A stretch of 64,000 bases of DNA from Nodosilinea sp. E11 (GTDB lineage: Bacteria > Cyanobacteriota > Cyanobacteriia > Phormidesmidales > Phormidesmidaceae): contig NZ_CP136514.1 of assembly GCF_032813545.1 (NCBI RefSeq), forward strand, positions 372,001 through 436,000, given 5' to 3'. Below are positions 19,701 to 27,365 of this stretch, piece by piece. A program made the translations under genes and the position numbers. Under the pieces are notes generated by a model. The model searched no databases. It worked only from the letters and a program-made list of their open reading frames with translations, and was not told where the DNA came from. Each line of letters starts with the position of its first letter. Position 1 is the stretch's first letter.

Positions 19701-22350
19701 CGCTTTCCATGAGTATCTCAGTGACTCGTCTAGCGGTGCGACCCCCGATGTCTTGATGCAGCGGGCCGTCGAGGCTCTGGGTGGCGAGATATCCCAAGAT
19801 GCGGCAATTGAGGCGATAGGACGCACCTACCGTTGTCTGAGCGATCACCTGGAGTCTGGCCTGGGCCTAGAGATGGCTAAGTCCGCCATGGACAACGAGG
19901 ACTCTGCCTTCTTAGGGCAGTTCGCCGCCGACAGCCCTGAGCTGGAGGAACGTATTGCCGGGGCTGTGCGCCAGGTTGTTGCAGAGGCCTTTGATGAGGC
20001 GATCGCCGTCCAGGCCCAGGAACAGCAAGATGAGGCTGTGCGGCAGGTGGGCCGACAGCGGCTGCGCGAGATGTCCCGCGAGGGTGGCCCCCAGGTGCTA
20101 GCACCGTCGCAGCAGACGTCCCCGATCGCCCAAAACGTTGCCCGCCTGCTCCAGCAGGGCGGGCTTCAGCATGCGGTCATGGTCGATGGGGACGACGATT
20201 TTCATCTCAGGGTGCCCAATGAACCCTACATGGATTTGGTGGTTGAGTCGCACCCCAATGGGGTGGGCGGCAGTGATTTGTACCTGACCCACTACGCCAC
20301 CGGCAACGGCGATATGTGGGTCGATACTGAGATGAAGATGGGCATTCAGCCAGATGGACATCTTCAGTTTGTTGAGACGGCGGTGCAAGGGTTTAATGGC
20401 GGCGAACTGCGTGCCCCCGATCGCGCCTTTGGCATGATATTTGCTCAGAACTTGCTGGAGCAGGGCTTTGGTGAGGCGATCTCCGAGGCTTATCTGACGC
20501 AGCTGGGCCAAGAGGCGATCGCAAATGCTGATGGGCCATCTCTGGAGCCTATGAGCCCTATAGAGGCGCTATTCCAACAGCGCCCCGATCTGTTCCATGC
20601 GTTTGATCGCGCTGAATTTGAGGCACTGGCTTCCGACTCGCCTGAAATTCTCTATCAAGATGGTGAACGGGGATTCCTATGGTTGGAGGGTCACGACAAC
20701 CCCTATGCCTATCAGCAAGATGCGGTGAGAGAGGCAATGGCCGGGGTCTCGATTTCTCCACCTGATTTCCTGGCTGAGGATGCCCCTTCAGAGCCTCACC
20801 TTGCATCTGCCCACGACCCGCAGGTTACCCCGGAGACGCCCCTGGCAGGGGCCGTAGGAGCCACAGACATGCGGCCCGCCCAAGATATTTATGACGATCT
20901 GGGGCTGGTGGTGCAACCCTTATACCCTCAATCCTCTCAGGATGCGCCTGTCAGCAGCCCGTCGCCACAGCCTGACCCGACCACTGATGCAGATGAGGTA
21001 TTGCTTCCCGAGCTTGGCCCTGGGCCACACCATCCCCACCTGAAGCGCTTTGCTGAACTCAAGGCCGACTACCCAGAGGCTGTTGCTTTTGTCCGAGTCG
21101 ATCAGGCCTACGAGACTTATGCCGAGGATGCGCAGATCGCGGCCTATGGCGTAGGGCGACCCACTCAACCTATGCAGTGGGGACTTGACCCCGACTGCGA
21201 GGGTTTAAGCGTCAATACCGCTGAGCTGCAAGAGCAGATTATTCCAACCCTCACCCAGGAGGGCATTACTGTGGTTGTGGCTGAGTTGCACCCGCAGCTG
21301 GGCTTTGAGGCGCATGGGGCCGTGCGCGTCTACGAGGCCGATCTAGAGCGGTTTCACGATGCTGCTTTTACCCCACTCCCAGAGGTAGAGGTGCCAACGG
21401 GGTCTCCTGGACTTGAGGCGCTAGAGCATGGTGGCGCTGTACTCACCTTTGAGGCTGGGGAGCGGATTTGGGCACTACAGCTTTCTCAGGATGAACTGGC
21501 TATGGTCAACGCATCTATGCAAAATGCCAAGGCCGTGGTGCGTGAGAGTGGTATACAGGTTGGGGCTCAATGGATGGAGCGGGCGGCCACTACCATCGCC
21601 ACGAAAGCCTTAGGTGATGAGCATGGTGACCCTGTAACCATCGAGGGTGCTGTTGGTCAGCTAATGGCCGAGTTCTATACCTCGCTAGATGCAGCGGTCA
21701 ACCCCATGATTCAAAGTGCTACGCCATTCGAGCGGCAGGAGGATGGCCAGGCGAGCGCCGTTCCCGGTGGAATAGATCCCCCCTCTACAATTCCTATCGT
21801 TGAGCAATCCTCCGTCGATACTCCGTCTGAGGCGTCACCGGCTGTCCTAGCAGAGCCGGTACAGAGCCAAGCTGTGCTTAAAGATTTGCGTGAATGGTAC
21901 TCCCAGGCGCGGGCCTTGGGGCGATCGCCGTCGCACCTGGGTCGCATTGAGCAGATCGGCCAGGCGATCAAATCGGGGCATGAAGGGGAGTACGGCGACG
22001 TAGACAGAATCACGCGTCAGCATGACCAAAAGGCTCATCTCCAGCAGGCCACTAACGTTTTGGCCCAGTCTAAATACCTGTTAGCTCAGTTAGGGCAAGA
22101 TCAGCCCGATGGCTCCAAAGTCTTTGCTGGTAAGACCTATACCCTTCTCAGCCAGGGCGATGAGATCGCTGTTTTGGCGAGAGAACGAGGCGAGATTTTT
22201 AACGCTAAGGGCAGCCGAGTTTTGCACAGTCAGGGGCTGAGTGCCGAAGATGCCCACAAGTTTAGTGCCCAAGTGTCTCGGGTGCGGCAGGCCCTAGCGG
22301 TACAAACTACCTCTCACCCAGCCGCTATCCCAGCTGTCTATGATCGGTAG
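13798..22350 (+). CDS. Giant N6-adenine methylase-like/SNF2-strawberry-notch-type helicase protein of the mobile element
   Basis: The open frame is 2850 codons. Residues about 80-320 are a class I DNA N6-adenine methyltransferase-like domain (motif I YEPTAGNGSLLLL near 125, NPPF near 184). Residues about 510-1200 are a superfamily 2 helicase: Walker A GHDTGIGKTR (about 607), DExH-like IADESHKAGG (about 735), VASSATAIKEP (about 787), and a C-terminal half with SIGRTHRSGQ (about 1180). A coiled coil (about 1460-1570) and long unassigned regions follow. Methylase-helicase giants of this type occur on phages and plasmids, where DarB-like members protect incoming DNA; that role here is inference. 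Residues about 335-502 look like a poor frame, and a better ORF exists in frame 2 (14768-15304) ending TGATG at an in-frame ATG (15304). The helicase may therefore be a separate gene from 15304. Confidence 0.75.
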   Translation: MDVNDQIELTRAYGDHFRAGHAFRNIVEARTFAATVLGVPVEPSTMLAKEVDEAIESGLVQAARQIVSDADGDHLLAFDDLLSLYEAQPNLLVRTSDSMARQAYSTPLPMAFVAGLIAQVHSSVTVYEPTAGNGSLLLLADPAQAIANELHPPRAAQLRTQGFAVTEHDATQHRPDRPYDVLVSNPPFGLVRENGTGPPRRWQHGPVNTQKIDHAIVLQALQGLSPEGRALLIIGGHMGNASARQSAYRGQADRSFYSFLYQQSGWKVDDHFTLHGSMYRRQGAGFPIDFISIAGQGSTDLRLPGAQAPRIYDRYNDLREVVIHAARTYDAKYLELSHPVELRPGAPRRTDSGLDAAPSARHDPGRGRNLVDDSAGTSRFALDEPGGLPRPLALDDGDQAVSILARQAGGRDVTASGDRFSQSPDQLGAAGSPMDIGNRESAGAPAEFGSFTPAGIDVSPGSKRISSVARDDGDRHPGDAHRPLEPDRLAEQPAISTNGGLLMVAQANTEEDILQQPQDDAVTLPYRPRSQGYSLGVLAPASAITAYGNVLDRIEATTGLGVDAYVQDRLQEPDLDSLYSHYAAEQIDTLAMAIYNHEYKQQATVVGHDTGIGKTRIVAGLCRYAQNQGLTPAVVTADPALYKDLVYRDGPDTGNQFRPFITNNGLGVDVENSQGEVIGRIETPKNNGVNVRQFAELGTIGDHNLLMSTYAQLQGLASKDRRALFEALAPNLFLIADESHKAGGPAGEFEISGYEEAARAKKIAAGKFIAPVTEFFQDLTQKVGGFVASSATAIKEPVVAARLFYHTTDFKDAAEDQKTFAGHLQAGGAAMQQMAFGLWSESGGCIRFQKDYSGVDFSPAPVAVNLDRAEANIQLMAAINRFDEYKQGLLEELDTRMAETGEALFRHDTHVGYAGVESTTFTSVVHNLGAICAIGLKAESTADLAIAELESGRKPVIMLQRTGESVLKDLVNLTNGSIETHNALFPDDQRSILKPGDAFDITAGEYFKRYLDAARTIRIVGAHEDEGGGKVILPHYLSDDELGERGVEMYNQVLTAIESSDWTGLPADPIAYMEARIRQAGYNAVEMTGRSQRLEYQPTEDGEWVATYQTRKSGTAAKVATIAGFQNGTVDAVITNLTTGYSLHAAINGATDLRRRSMLILQAHPDVNQCEQSIGRTHRSGQLDPEVHPAPGTDPEGNPQWGQKAGEFGLPMFKLVYGEGLPTEARAMAVLMNKMRGLKSNTAGTGESQFSGADVPDFLNKYGDQAAANAMAAMPEVNQTLDYPCSPPDKDGDVSYGDVRKLTGRVAILSSDQPPTPAAPHPSLALQGEVYDLLISEYNGLKDRLTAMGAWDLDAQKMDLDARPLRRKMLHNGDGGNPFRQPVYALEVEAKTGGKPQTTLQVVQSVCDALDLAKPDDMEGIDLTVDGAIRQAGQAHAQEMVVRVTAEGDAFREGRAEHFTEALNRAQQQLEEANTRREGLRGERDQLTTALEQVAPEYTTAREALSQVGEATPEREAELEGQYEQRRVDTRNALKKVEGKLTKQEQRVKKADKKVADAEKDKAQSAMILTAQQNGVLGKLREFPIGAPVQLASLDTSRALPGVIVGVTRQQNASNPINPGSWRFRIALADEAGELSVKFSELGRDVSLKPQENSFVFKNQPGQVLQQYTEVPTYSVFDEKQMASREHRMMVVGQVLKSDLVGRFALMQDNEGEYHPAYLLAKGIDAGEIDNRPISIQQPDQLMAFLSATSRAASFTDRDGVLDAEFNLRNELVLTVPTSSAGKKFYQDRELLDLAQGEFVSGTRRVEVDKPGRTTDEKMMQIKIGDAKAQDDVLAYLVTRRGIKATSHLEEATAAVGGETAGWEPATTWLPAGNEVTSSDRSRAIHPVLRAELERNPGLIPDPAEDSSPSRWEVMNAVSDRLYSGSNLADLKAEFNLYEPPPPALTFDTLVKGGVLQTDGQPLHPEAIAFHEYLSDSSSGATPDVLMQRAVEALGGEISQDAAIEAIGRTYRCLSDHLESGLGLEMAKSAMDNEDSAFLGQFAADSPELEERIAGAVRQVVAEAFDEAIAVQAQEQQDEAVRQVGRQRLREMSREGGPQVLAPSQQTSPIAQNVARLLQQGGLQHAVMVDGDDDFHLRVPNEPYMDLVVESHPNGVGGSDLYLTHYATGNGDMWVDTEMKMGIQPDGHLQFVETAVQGFNGGELRAPDRAFGMIFAQNLLEQGFGEAISEAYLTQLGQEAIANADGPSLEPMSPIEALFQQRPDLFHAFDRAEFEALASDSPEILYQDGERGFLWLEGHDNPYAYQQDAVREAMAGVSISPPDFLAEDAPSEPHLASAHDPQVTPETPLAGAVGATDMRPAQDIYDDLGLVVQPLYPQSSQDAPVSSPSPQPDPTTDADEVLLPELGPGPHHPHLKRFAELKADYPEAVAFVRVDQAYETYAEDAQIAAYGVGRPTQPMQWGLDPDCEGLSVNTAELQEQIIPTLTQEGITVVVAELHPQLGFEAHGAVRVYEADLERFHDAAFTPLPEVEVPTGSPGLEALEHGGAVLTFEAGERIWALQLSQDELAMVNASMQNAKAVVRESGIQVGAQWMERAATTIATKALGDEHGDPVTIEGAVGQLMAEFYTSLDAAVNPMIQSATPFERQEDGQASAVPGGIDPPSTIPIVEQSSVDTPSEASPAVLAEPVQSQAVLKDLREWYSQARALGRSPSHLGRIEQIGQAIKSGHEGEYGDVDRITRQHDQKAHLQQATNVLAQSKYLLAQLGQDQPDGSKVFAGKTYTLLSQGDEIAVLARERGEIFNAKGSRVLHSQGLSAEDAHKFSAQVSRVRQALAVQTTSHPAAIPAVYDR
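14768..15304 (+). CDS. Overlapping second-frame ORF within the giant gene
   Basis: This 178-residue frame reads like a real globular protein, with regular hydrophobic spacing: HPDELIQVWTPPRRQGM, LEDYRARLLWMMEIKLSQF and RWNLIDWLNNLQYRL. The same stretch in the giant frame is Pro/Gly/Arg/Asp-rich with no hydrophobic pattern. The stop TGA at 15302-15304 overlaps an ATG at 15304 that is in frame with the helicase domain, the classic arrangement of coupled genes. I therefore suspect three ancestral genes: methylase (13798 to about 14800), this protein, and the helicase (15304-22350). The methylase frame would be read through only because it lacks a stop codon. No family is recognised. Confidence 0.5.
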   Translation: MPLEPMTQSIWNSPTPLNYALEHPDELIQVWTPPRRQGMTQAEAGTWWTTVPVPLGLPLTSLEDYRARLLWMMEIKLSQFLLDRQAEGMSLHPAIDLANRQISSVLPDLQWISGTGSPLERLLNLDHSPLRELMFPLGVNEFPVSPETMVTDTLEMLTDRWNLIDWLNNLQYRLTEDS

Positions 22351-22440
22351 TACCCCTACAAATTTAGTCAGATGGCCAAGCCCTTGATGTTGATGGACTG
22401 CCCCTGAGTCAAGCCCTCCCCCATTGCTCACATTTCACTA

Positions 22441-24243
22441 ATGAACGCACTATCGCCACGGCCAAAGCAGCCATCCGTGCAGGATGTCGCGAAGTGGTTG
22501 TTGAAAAATAACCTACCGCCGCTCCCCATTGCGCCAGAGCAGGATGCTTACCAGTACCCCAAGGTAAATCCTGACCGCCCAGACAGGGGGATTTACTGCC
22601 ATATCCCCTTGGTTGAAGTTGATGGGAAGCTCTGCCCGGTCTCTAGATTTACCGGCAAGAATCCTAGCTACCTGGATGCTGATGGCCATCCGCACAGTGT
22701 CAATCATCGGGACTTTCAGTCCAGAATGCCTGACCCGAGTGAGCTGGATGCCTGGTTTTCCAATCCCCAGAATGGAATTGCCACGCTGGGCAATGAGCGC
22801 ACCGTGTTCATCGACTTCGATGTGAAAAACTTCGGCTCCCGGGAGGCCTGTGATGCCGCTGTTCTAACGTGGGCTGAGAGCCATCCTCAACTCAAGCAGA
22901 CCTACGCTGAGCAGACCCATCGAGGCGGGTGGCATTTTATCGTGCAACTGGAGCACCCCAAAGACTTTACTAACTTTGCCCTAGAGCCCGGTGGCCTGCA
23001 TGTGGGTGAGGTGCTTGGCGTCGGCAGGGTTTGTGTACTGGCTCCCACCATTGGCCCCACCGGTAATCCTTACCGGGCTAGGCATCTTGTGGCGGCCCCA
23101 TTGACCATCCCAGACCTCTCAGCGATTGGAATATTCAAATCAGGGACTCAGGCAACAAAAAGCTCTGAGCATAGTGTCCCTATTGGCAAGGCTATTCCTG
23201 TCAAGGCTCGGCCTCGACGCATAAAGACGCTGCCAGGGAGTTCAACTGTAGACCTGTCAGATCTGATCTCAGACCGCGCCAGAGACGTTCTAGCAGGCGG
23301 TGGGGGTGGGCATAGCGATCGCTCCTATGCGATCGTGTCGCTAGCCCGAGAGGCATTCGGTTGGGAGAACTGGGCCAGAGAGAATAGTATCCCCTTGAGC
23401 GGGCAGAGTGCTGAAGCGTTGACGATCCAAGGGGGATTGGCCCACGGGGCTGATGAAGATCACATTCATAGAATTATGGATGGAGCGTCATTGGAACTGG
23501 CCCGCCCCTCCTGTGAGTATCAAGGGACTGAGTTCCCCTGGGTACGATTACGAAAAGTTTCTCCGACGATGTTTGAGCAAAAGGCTCCGCTAGCCATGGA
23601 GCTGCCGGTAGATCGAAGTCGACTAACCGTGAAGCCTAATCAAATTGTTAATGAGCCCGTCGATCTAAATCATGACTTGTTATGTGCGGCCAGTCGGGTT
23701 TTGCATGAGAGAGGGCAAGTTGGAACTGATGATTTGATGCTTGTCTTTGTTGGTGATCAATATGCCGTCAATCTTAATAAAGAAGGAAAACTTGGTATTT
23801 TGAAGGATGGACGAACTATTTTCGCATATGAGGAAAATAAAACTGTCTTTAATCGATCGCAAGCCAGCGACCCAAAATTACTTCTGGTTGATGCAAAGAT
23901 TGAACCTAGTTTGCAATCTAATGCAGAGAAACAGGCTGCTGACAGGCAGCATTCTTCTAAATCAGTTGAATTACTAAATCTTGCTTCTTTTATCCTTTCT
24001 CGTGCTGGTCAGCCTAGTGAGCTTGGCGGGTTTAAAGTTGAGGGCCGAAGAAACTCAGTCATCTTGACCGAGGAGGGGGTTTTGCTAGCTACTCAAGAAG
24101 GGAGAACTGTCTTGAGGGCAAAAGGATCAGCAATAGAATTTAGTCGAGCATCTGAGCCTGTTTTAGAAGACTTTAGGAATGCGGTTTCTGTCTTAAATCA
24201 GCAGAATCTGAGGCAGAGTAAGCCTTGGCAGGCTCAGATTTAG
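22441..24243 (+). CDS. Bifunctional DNA primase-polymerase (Prim-Pol/AEP type)
   Basis: Archaeo-eukaryotic-type primases on plasmids and phages start or carry out replication of the element. The catalytic domain occupies about residues 15-230: the metal-binding acidic pair lies in VFIDFDVKNFG (about 122-130) and the conserved histidine in HRGGWHFIVQL (about 160). It follows the pattern WFSNPQNGIATLG that precedes the metal motif in Prim-Pol domains. Residues about 270-350 may be a helical domain. The C-terminal third is AT-richer and contains two copies of a small module (DDLMLVFVGDQYAVNL...GILKDGRTIFAY and GGFKVEGRRNSVILTEEG) related to the C-terminus of the giant protein. There is no helicase domain; the giant neighbour could supply it. 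Confidence 0.78.
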   Translation: MNALSPRPKQPSVQDVAKWLLKNNLPPLPIAPEQDAYQYPKVNPDRPDRGIYCHIPLVEVDGKLCPVSRFTGKNPSYLDADGHPHSVNHRDFQSRMPDPSELDAWFSNPQNGIATLGNERTVFIDFDVKNFGSREACDAAVLTWAESHPQLKQTYAEQTHRGGWHFIVQLEHPKDFTNFALEPGGLHVGEVLGVGRVCVLAPTIGPTGNPYRARHLVAAPLTIPDLSAIGIFKSGTQATKSSEHSVPIGKAIPVKARPRRIKTLPGSSTVDLSDLISDRARDVLAGGGGGHSDRSYAIVSLAREAFGWENWARENSIPLSGQSAEALTIQGGLAHGADEDHIHRIMDGASLELARPSCEYQGTEFPWVRLRKVSPTMFEQKAPLAMELPVDRSRLTVKPNQIVNEPVDLNHDLLCAASRVLHERGQVGTDDLMLVFVGDQYAVNLNKEGKLGILKDGRTIFAYEENKTVFNRSQASDPKLLLVDAKIEPSLQSNAEKQAADRQHSSKSVELLNLASFILSRAGQPSELGGFKVEGRRNSVILTEEGVLLATQEGRTVLRAKGSAIEFSRASEPVLEDFRNAVSVLNQQNLRQSKPWQAQI

Positions 24244-24360
24244 TCTGCTTAATAACCTTTGCCGTCAGTAACTGAAGAGGTTGATTGAACCGCCCTAACT
24301 TGGCTGTATTAACGATGTGTCGAGCAAAAATTTCTACCCAACTTGTTACGAGTCAAGAGC

Positions 24361-24398
24361 GAAACGGCGATTTTGCCCATGGGCAAAATCGCCGTTTC
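24361..24398. repeat. 38-bp perfect palindrome at the left (trailer) end of CRISPR array 1
   Basis: Arms GAAACGGCGATTTTGCCC and its exact complement meet at AT. The right arm's last five bases are the first five of the terminal CRISPR repeat. On the minus (transcribed) strand the repeat end GGAAAC would fold into the hairpin stem. There is no T-run, so it is not a classic terminator. Array 3 has a similar palindrome with the same TTTTGCC core. Confidence 0.75.
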
Positions 24399-26204
24399 CA
24401 TTAGTTCAACTTCCGAGGAAGTTTTGAGAATCACTCCTCCTGAGGTCTTACTCATCGGGATGATGACGTTTCCATTAGTTCAACTTCCGAGGAAGTTTTG
24501 AGCACAGTTCACGACAGGCAAGTCGATTGTCCAAACGGTTTCCATTAGTTCAACTTCCGAGGAAGCTTTGAGCATTTATTCCGCGGTCTCAAGCACAAGA
24601 GCTTGAAGTTTCCATTAGTTCAACTTCCGAGGAAGTTTTGAGGAGTTGGGGACGGAGGAAACTCCCCCGTGTGCAAGGGTTTCCATTAGTTCAACTTCCG
24701 AGGAAGTTTTGAGGAGTCATGCTTTGGAGAGGGCCAAAAAACAAGGTATCAAGTTTCCATTAGTTCAACTTCCGAGGAAGTTTTGAGACACTCTTGCCAA
24801 AGCTTGATGAAAATCAAGTAGAGTTTCCATTAGTTCAACTTCCGAGGAAGTTTTGAGCACACCAGCAACGGTGCGGCCTGCTACACTGATTCCCGTTTCC
24901 ATTAGTTCAACTTCCGAGGAAGTTTTGAGCTGCGGACTATTTTCCGTTTCCGCTGAGCTTGCTAGTTTCCATTAGTTCAACTTCCGAGGAAGTTTTGAGA
25001 CTTGTTCCAATCTGTCCGCTTGCAGGCGTTGACGAGTTTCCATTAGTTCAACTTCCGAGGAAGTTTTGAGCCGACCCTCCGACGCGAGGGCCAGGACAAC
25101 CGGGCGTTTCCATTAGTTCAACTTCCGAGGAAGTTTTGAGGCTAAATGCTAAATAGGACAACGCCTATGAATCGATGTTTCCATTAGTTCAACTTCCGAG
25201 GAAGTTTTGAGTGAAAACGCAGTGGGTGTACATCTACTGCTCAGAAGTTTCCATTAGTTCAACTTCCGAGGAAGTTTTGAGCCGAGGAAGAGCATGACGA
25301 GGCGATTGAGGAATTGTTTCCATTAGTTCAACTTCCGAGGAAGTTTTGAGCAGTAACAGTCTTCGACGCTACTTTTGGCGGAATGTTTCCATTAGTTCAA
25401 CTTCCGAGGAAGTTTTGAGGACCGGCCAATTTCACACGCATGACAGCGTGGTTTACGGTTTCCATTAGTTCAACTTCCGAGGAAGTTTTGAGATTTATGC
25501 TGCTCTTAGAGAACTATACTCTGAGCATGTTTCCATTAGTTCAACTTCCGGGGAAGTTTTGAGGATATCGAATCCTCCGAAGGAACGGATACCTGTCAAA
25601 GTTTCCATTAGTTCAACTTCCGAGGAAGTTTTGAGGGGTTGGCAAAGACGAAGTTGATCCTCTTCCTGACGGTGTTTCCATTAGTTCAACTTCCGAGGAA
25701 GTTTTGAGGCTTTGGGTAGAAAGTGACTACATGTTGCTTTCGTGCGTTTCCATTAGTTCAACTTCCGAGGAAGTTTTGAGTTGGGTGTGGGGTTGCCTTG
25801 TTGACCACCACCCTTGTTTCCATTAGTTCAACTTCCGAGGAAGTTTTGAGATGACCGGACTTTTGTTGTTCATCAGCCATGTTGTTTCCATTAGTTCAAC
25901 TTCCGAGGAAGTTTTGAGCAGGTACCCTCGTCGGGAGCTTACCCGACGCGCCAGCGTTTCCATTAGTTCAACTTCCGAGGAAGTTTTGAGGATAAAATTG
26001 GGGTTGAGAGGTTTTTTTACAAAGTTTCCATTAGTTCAACTTCCGAGGAAGTTTTGAGCTGTTTCCGAAGCCGAATTTAAAGCTATCGTTGACGGGTTTC
26101 CATTAGTTCAACTTCCGAGGAAGTTTTGAGGCTACCGTGACCTCTACCCGTGTCCCGATTCTGGGGAATGTTTCCATTAGTTCAACTTCCGAGGAAGTTT
26201 TGAG
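24394..26204 (-). CRISPR. CRISPR array 1: 26 repeats of 35 bp, 25 spacers
   Basis: The plus-strand repeat begins GTTTCCATTAGTTC and ends GGAAGTTTTGAG; spacers are 33-39 bases. The core AACTTCC-GA-GGAAGTT is self-complementary. The reverse complement ends AATGGAAAC, like the 8-base crRNA 5' handle, so I infer minus-strand transcription with the leader on the right. Two repeats carry single changes (GAAGCTTTG at 24538 and CGGGGAAG at 25529). It adjoins the RT-cas1/cas2 operon, which is on the same strand, and shares its repeat with array 2. All repeats are near-perfect, so the array is probably in use. Orientation is inference from handle, leader and cas-gene layout. Confidence 0.97.
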
Positions 26205-26492
26205 GGTTGGGTTCTAGAACCCTTGCCACGCCTGCATTCTACCCCACCCTTTTCGTCGGGGTCTACCCCACCTACCTGTTAATGAGATTCTCTCGCAATA
26301 ACACCCCATGAAAAACCTCTGAAACCCTTGTGCATCAAGGGCTCCGCTGGGTTTGACGAGAGAATGAGGGTTTTGGCGATCCACAGACTCTGAGAAGAAA
26401 TGGAGCATGGAAGAGTTTTTCTGTTCTGACAGCGAGAAAATCCCTAAAATCACGGTTGACGCTCCAAAATGGGGTTTTGTGTTTTCCTTTAG
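26205..26492 (-). promoter_or_regulatory. Leader of CRISPR array 1
   Basis: This gene-free stretch lies between the first repeat (minus-strand sense) and the cas operon. Four bases from the repeat is a perfect 14-base palindrome, GGGTTCTAGAACCC (26209-26222). About 250 bases are closely similar to the flank of array 2 (35012-35280), including AACCCTTGCCACGCCTGCATT and AATGAGGGTTTTGGCGATC. Array 3 shares CTAGAACCCTT at the same 18-base distance. Reading frames here are interrupted differently in the two copies, so I regard it as non-coding. It should contain the crRNA promoter. Confidence 0.75.
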
Positions 26493-26933
26493 CTAAGGCT
26501 TCCTTGAAAACAGTCTGCTCAGAAGCCGTTTAGGGCCTCTGGTTAACGGATTATAGTCCTCATGGGAGATCACCTTGATCGGCACAATTTGATCGCCATC
26601 GTCTTGGCACAGTAATCGGTAGCGTCGGGTAACCGGAATCCTGATAACATCGCGCATCATCTCTAGCCGTTTGCCCGATAACTGCCAGTAGTTAGTTCCT
26701 TGCTGGAGAGCAGACATTATAGTCCTGGCTTTTTTCACAATGGCCACAGGCAAATGACTCAACTCGATGGCATCCCCTGCAAATAGGGCTTGCCATTGTT
26801 CTCGCTGCTGCCGCCGCTGGCTAAACCGTTTTTGCTTTCGGGCAACTTGTTCAGTACAACGGTGGCAATACCGGCCATAGCCTCGGTGGCTACAGGCAAA
26901 GCGCTTTTTGTGTCTGCGACTGCGATGGCTCAT
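26493..26933 (-). CDS. Zinc-cluster protein of the RT-cas1 operon
   Basis: A 146-residue basic protein. The N-terminus holds a compact metal-binding-like cluster, ACSHRGYGRYCHRCTEQ, with a Lys/Arg/Gln-rich helix after it. The C-terminal half (LPVAIVKKARTIMSALQQG, then GKRLEMMRDVIRIPVTRRYRLLC) has the strand-rich, Arg-rich look of RelE/ParE-type ribonucleases, though active-site residues cannot be assigned. Its start overlaps the stop of the upstream four-helix-bundle gene by 4 bases, so it is the last gene of the RT-cas1 operon. Function unknown; RNA or nucleic-acid binding is a reasonable inference. Confidence 0.6.
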   Translation of the reverse strand: MSHRSRRHKKRFACSHRGYGRYCHRCTEQVARKQKRFSQRRQQREQWQALFAGDAIELSHLPVAIVKKARTIMSALQQGTNYWQLSGKRLEMMRDVIRIPVTRRYRLLCQDDGDQIVPIKVISHEDYNPLTRGPKRLLSRLFSRKP

Positions 26934-27316
26934 GACGACACCGCCCAGCCATCGGCCTGCTCGATCAGCTTGCCCGTAGCCGCCAGTACCAGGCTGTAGG
27001 CATGGAATAACTCTTGCCCGGTTTCGGCATCCAGATAGTCACACAAGATGGCAAACTCCAGCCAGGTTTGGGTCTCGGCGGCTTCGGCCTCAACCTCGTT
27101 GAGCTTGGCGACAAACGCCTTTTTGTAGCGCCGCTTTTGCCATGCCTCGGCCAGGTTGGCGCACACCGAGCGAGACGATCGCAACATTTGCTCTGTTAGC
27201 AGATGCCGCTCAGCCTCAGGAAAGGTCTGGGACAGCTCAAAGATTTTCATGGCCGATTCAAAGGCTTTTTGGTAGACCAGCAGTTCCCTGTGGGAGGCGA
27301 TGAAGTCGGGGGTCAT
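26930..27316 (-). CDS. Four-helix-bundle protein, S23/IVP (Avd-like) family, copy 2
   Basis: A 128-residue all-helical protein matching the 23S-rRNA intervening-sequence protein family: HRELLVYQKAFESAMKIFELSQTFP, then LTEQMLRSSRSVCANLAEAW and KRRYKKAFVAKLNEVEAEAAETQTWLEFA. The same fold is used by Avd, the accessory protein that binds the reverse transcriptase of diversity-generating retroelements. It lies two genes after the RT-Cas1 gene on the same strand and overlaps the zinc-cluster gene. That context suggests it assists the CRISPR reverse transcriptase or its RNA template; this is inference. Confidence 0.78.
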   Translation of the reverse strand: MTPDFIASHRELLVYQKAFESAMKIFELSQTFPEAERHLLTEQMLRSSRSVCANLAEAWQKRRYKKAFVAKLNEVEAEAAETQTWLEFAILCDYLDAETGQELFHAYSLVLAATGKLIEQADGWAVSS

Positions 27317-27365
27317 CGTGAGGACTCCTTTGGTGAAGAGGTGGGGAGATGGGGAGGGGATGAGG

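Noticed and set aside
24244..24393. Left flank of array 1 as the leader
   Set aside because: Right flanks of all three arrays share a conserved motif in fixed register, the reverse-complement repeat has the handle-like GGAAAC end, and old repeat variants are at the left of array 3. The leaders are therefore on the right.
26214..26453. A minus-strand ORF in the array 1 leader similar to one at 35021-35374 (RQNPHS...MQAWQGF)
   Set aside because: The similarity follows from the duplicated leader DNA. Frames extend differently in the two copies and no start site or domain is shared, so I treat both as non-coding.
26493..26933. Cas6 or another crRNA-processing nuclease
   Set aside because: It has no RAMP glycine-rich loop and the wrong size; the Cys/His cluster and strand pattern fit a zinc protein with a RelE/ParE-like tail better.
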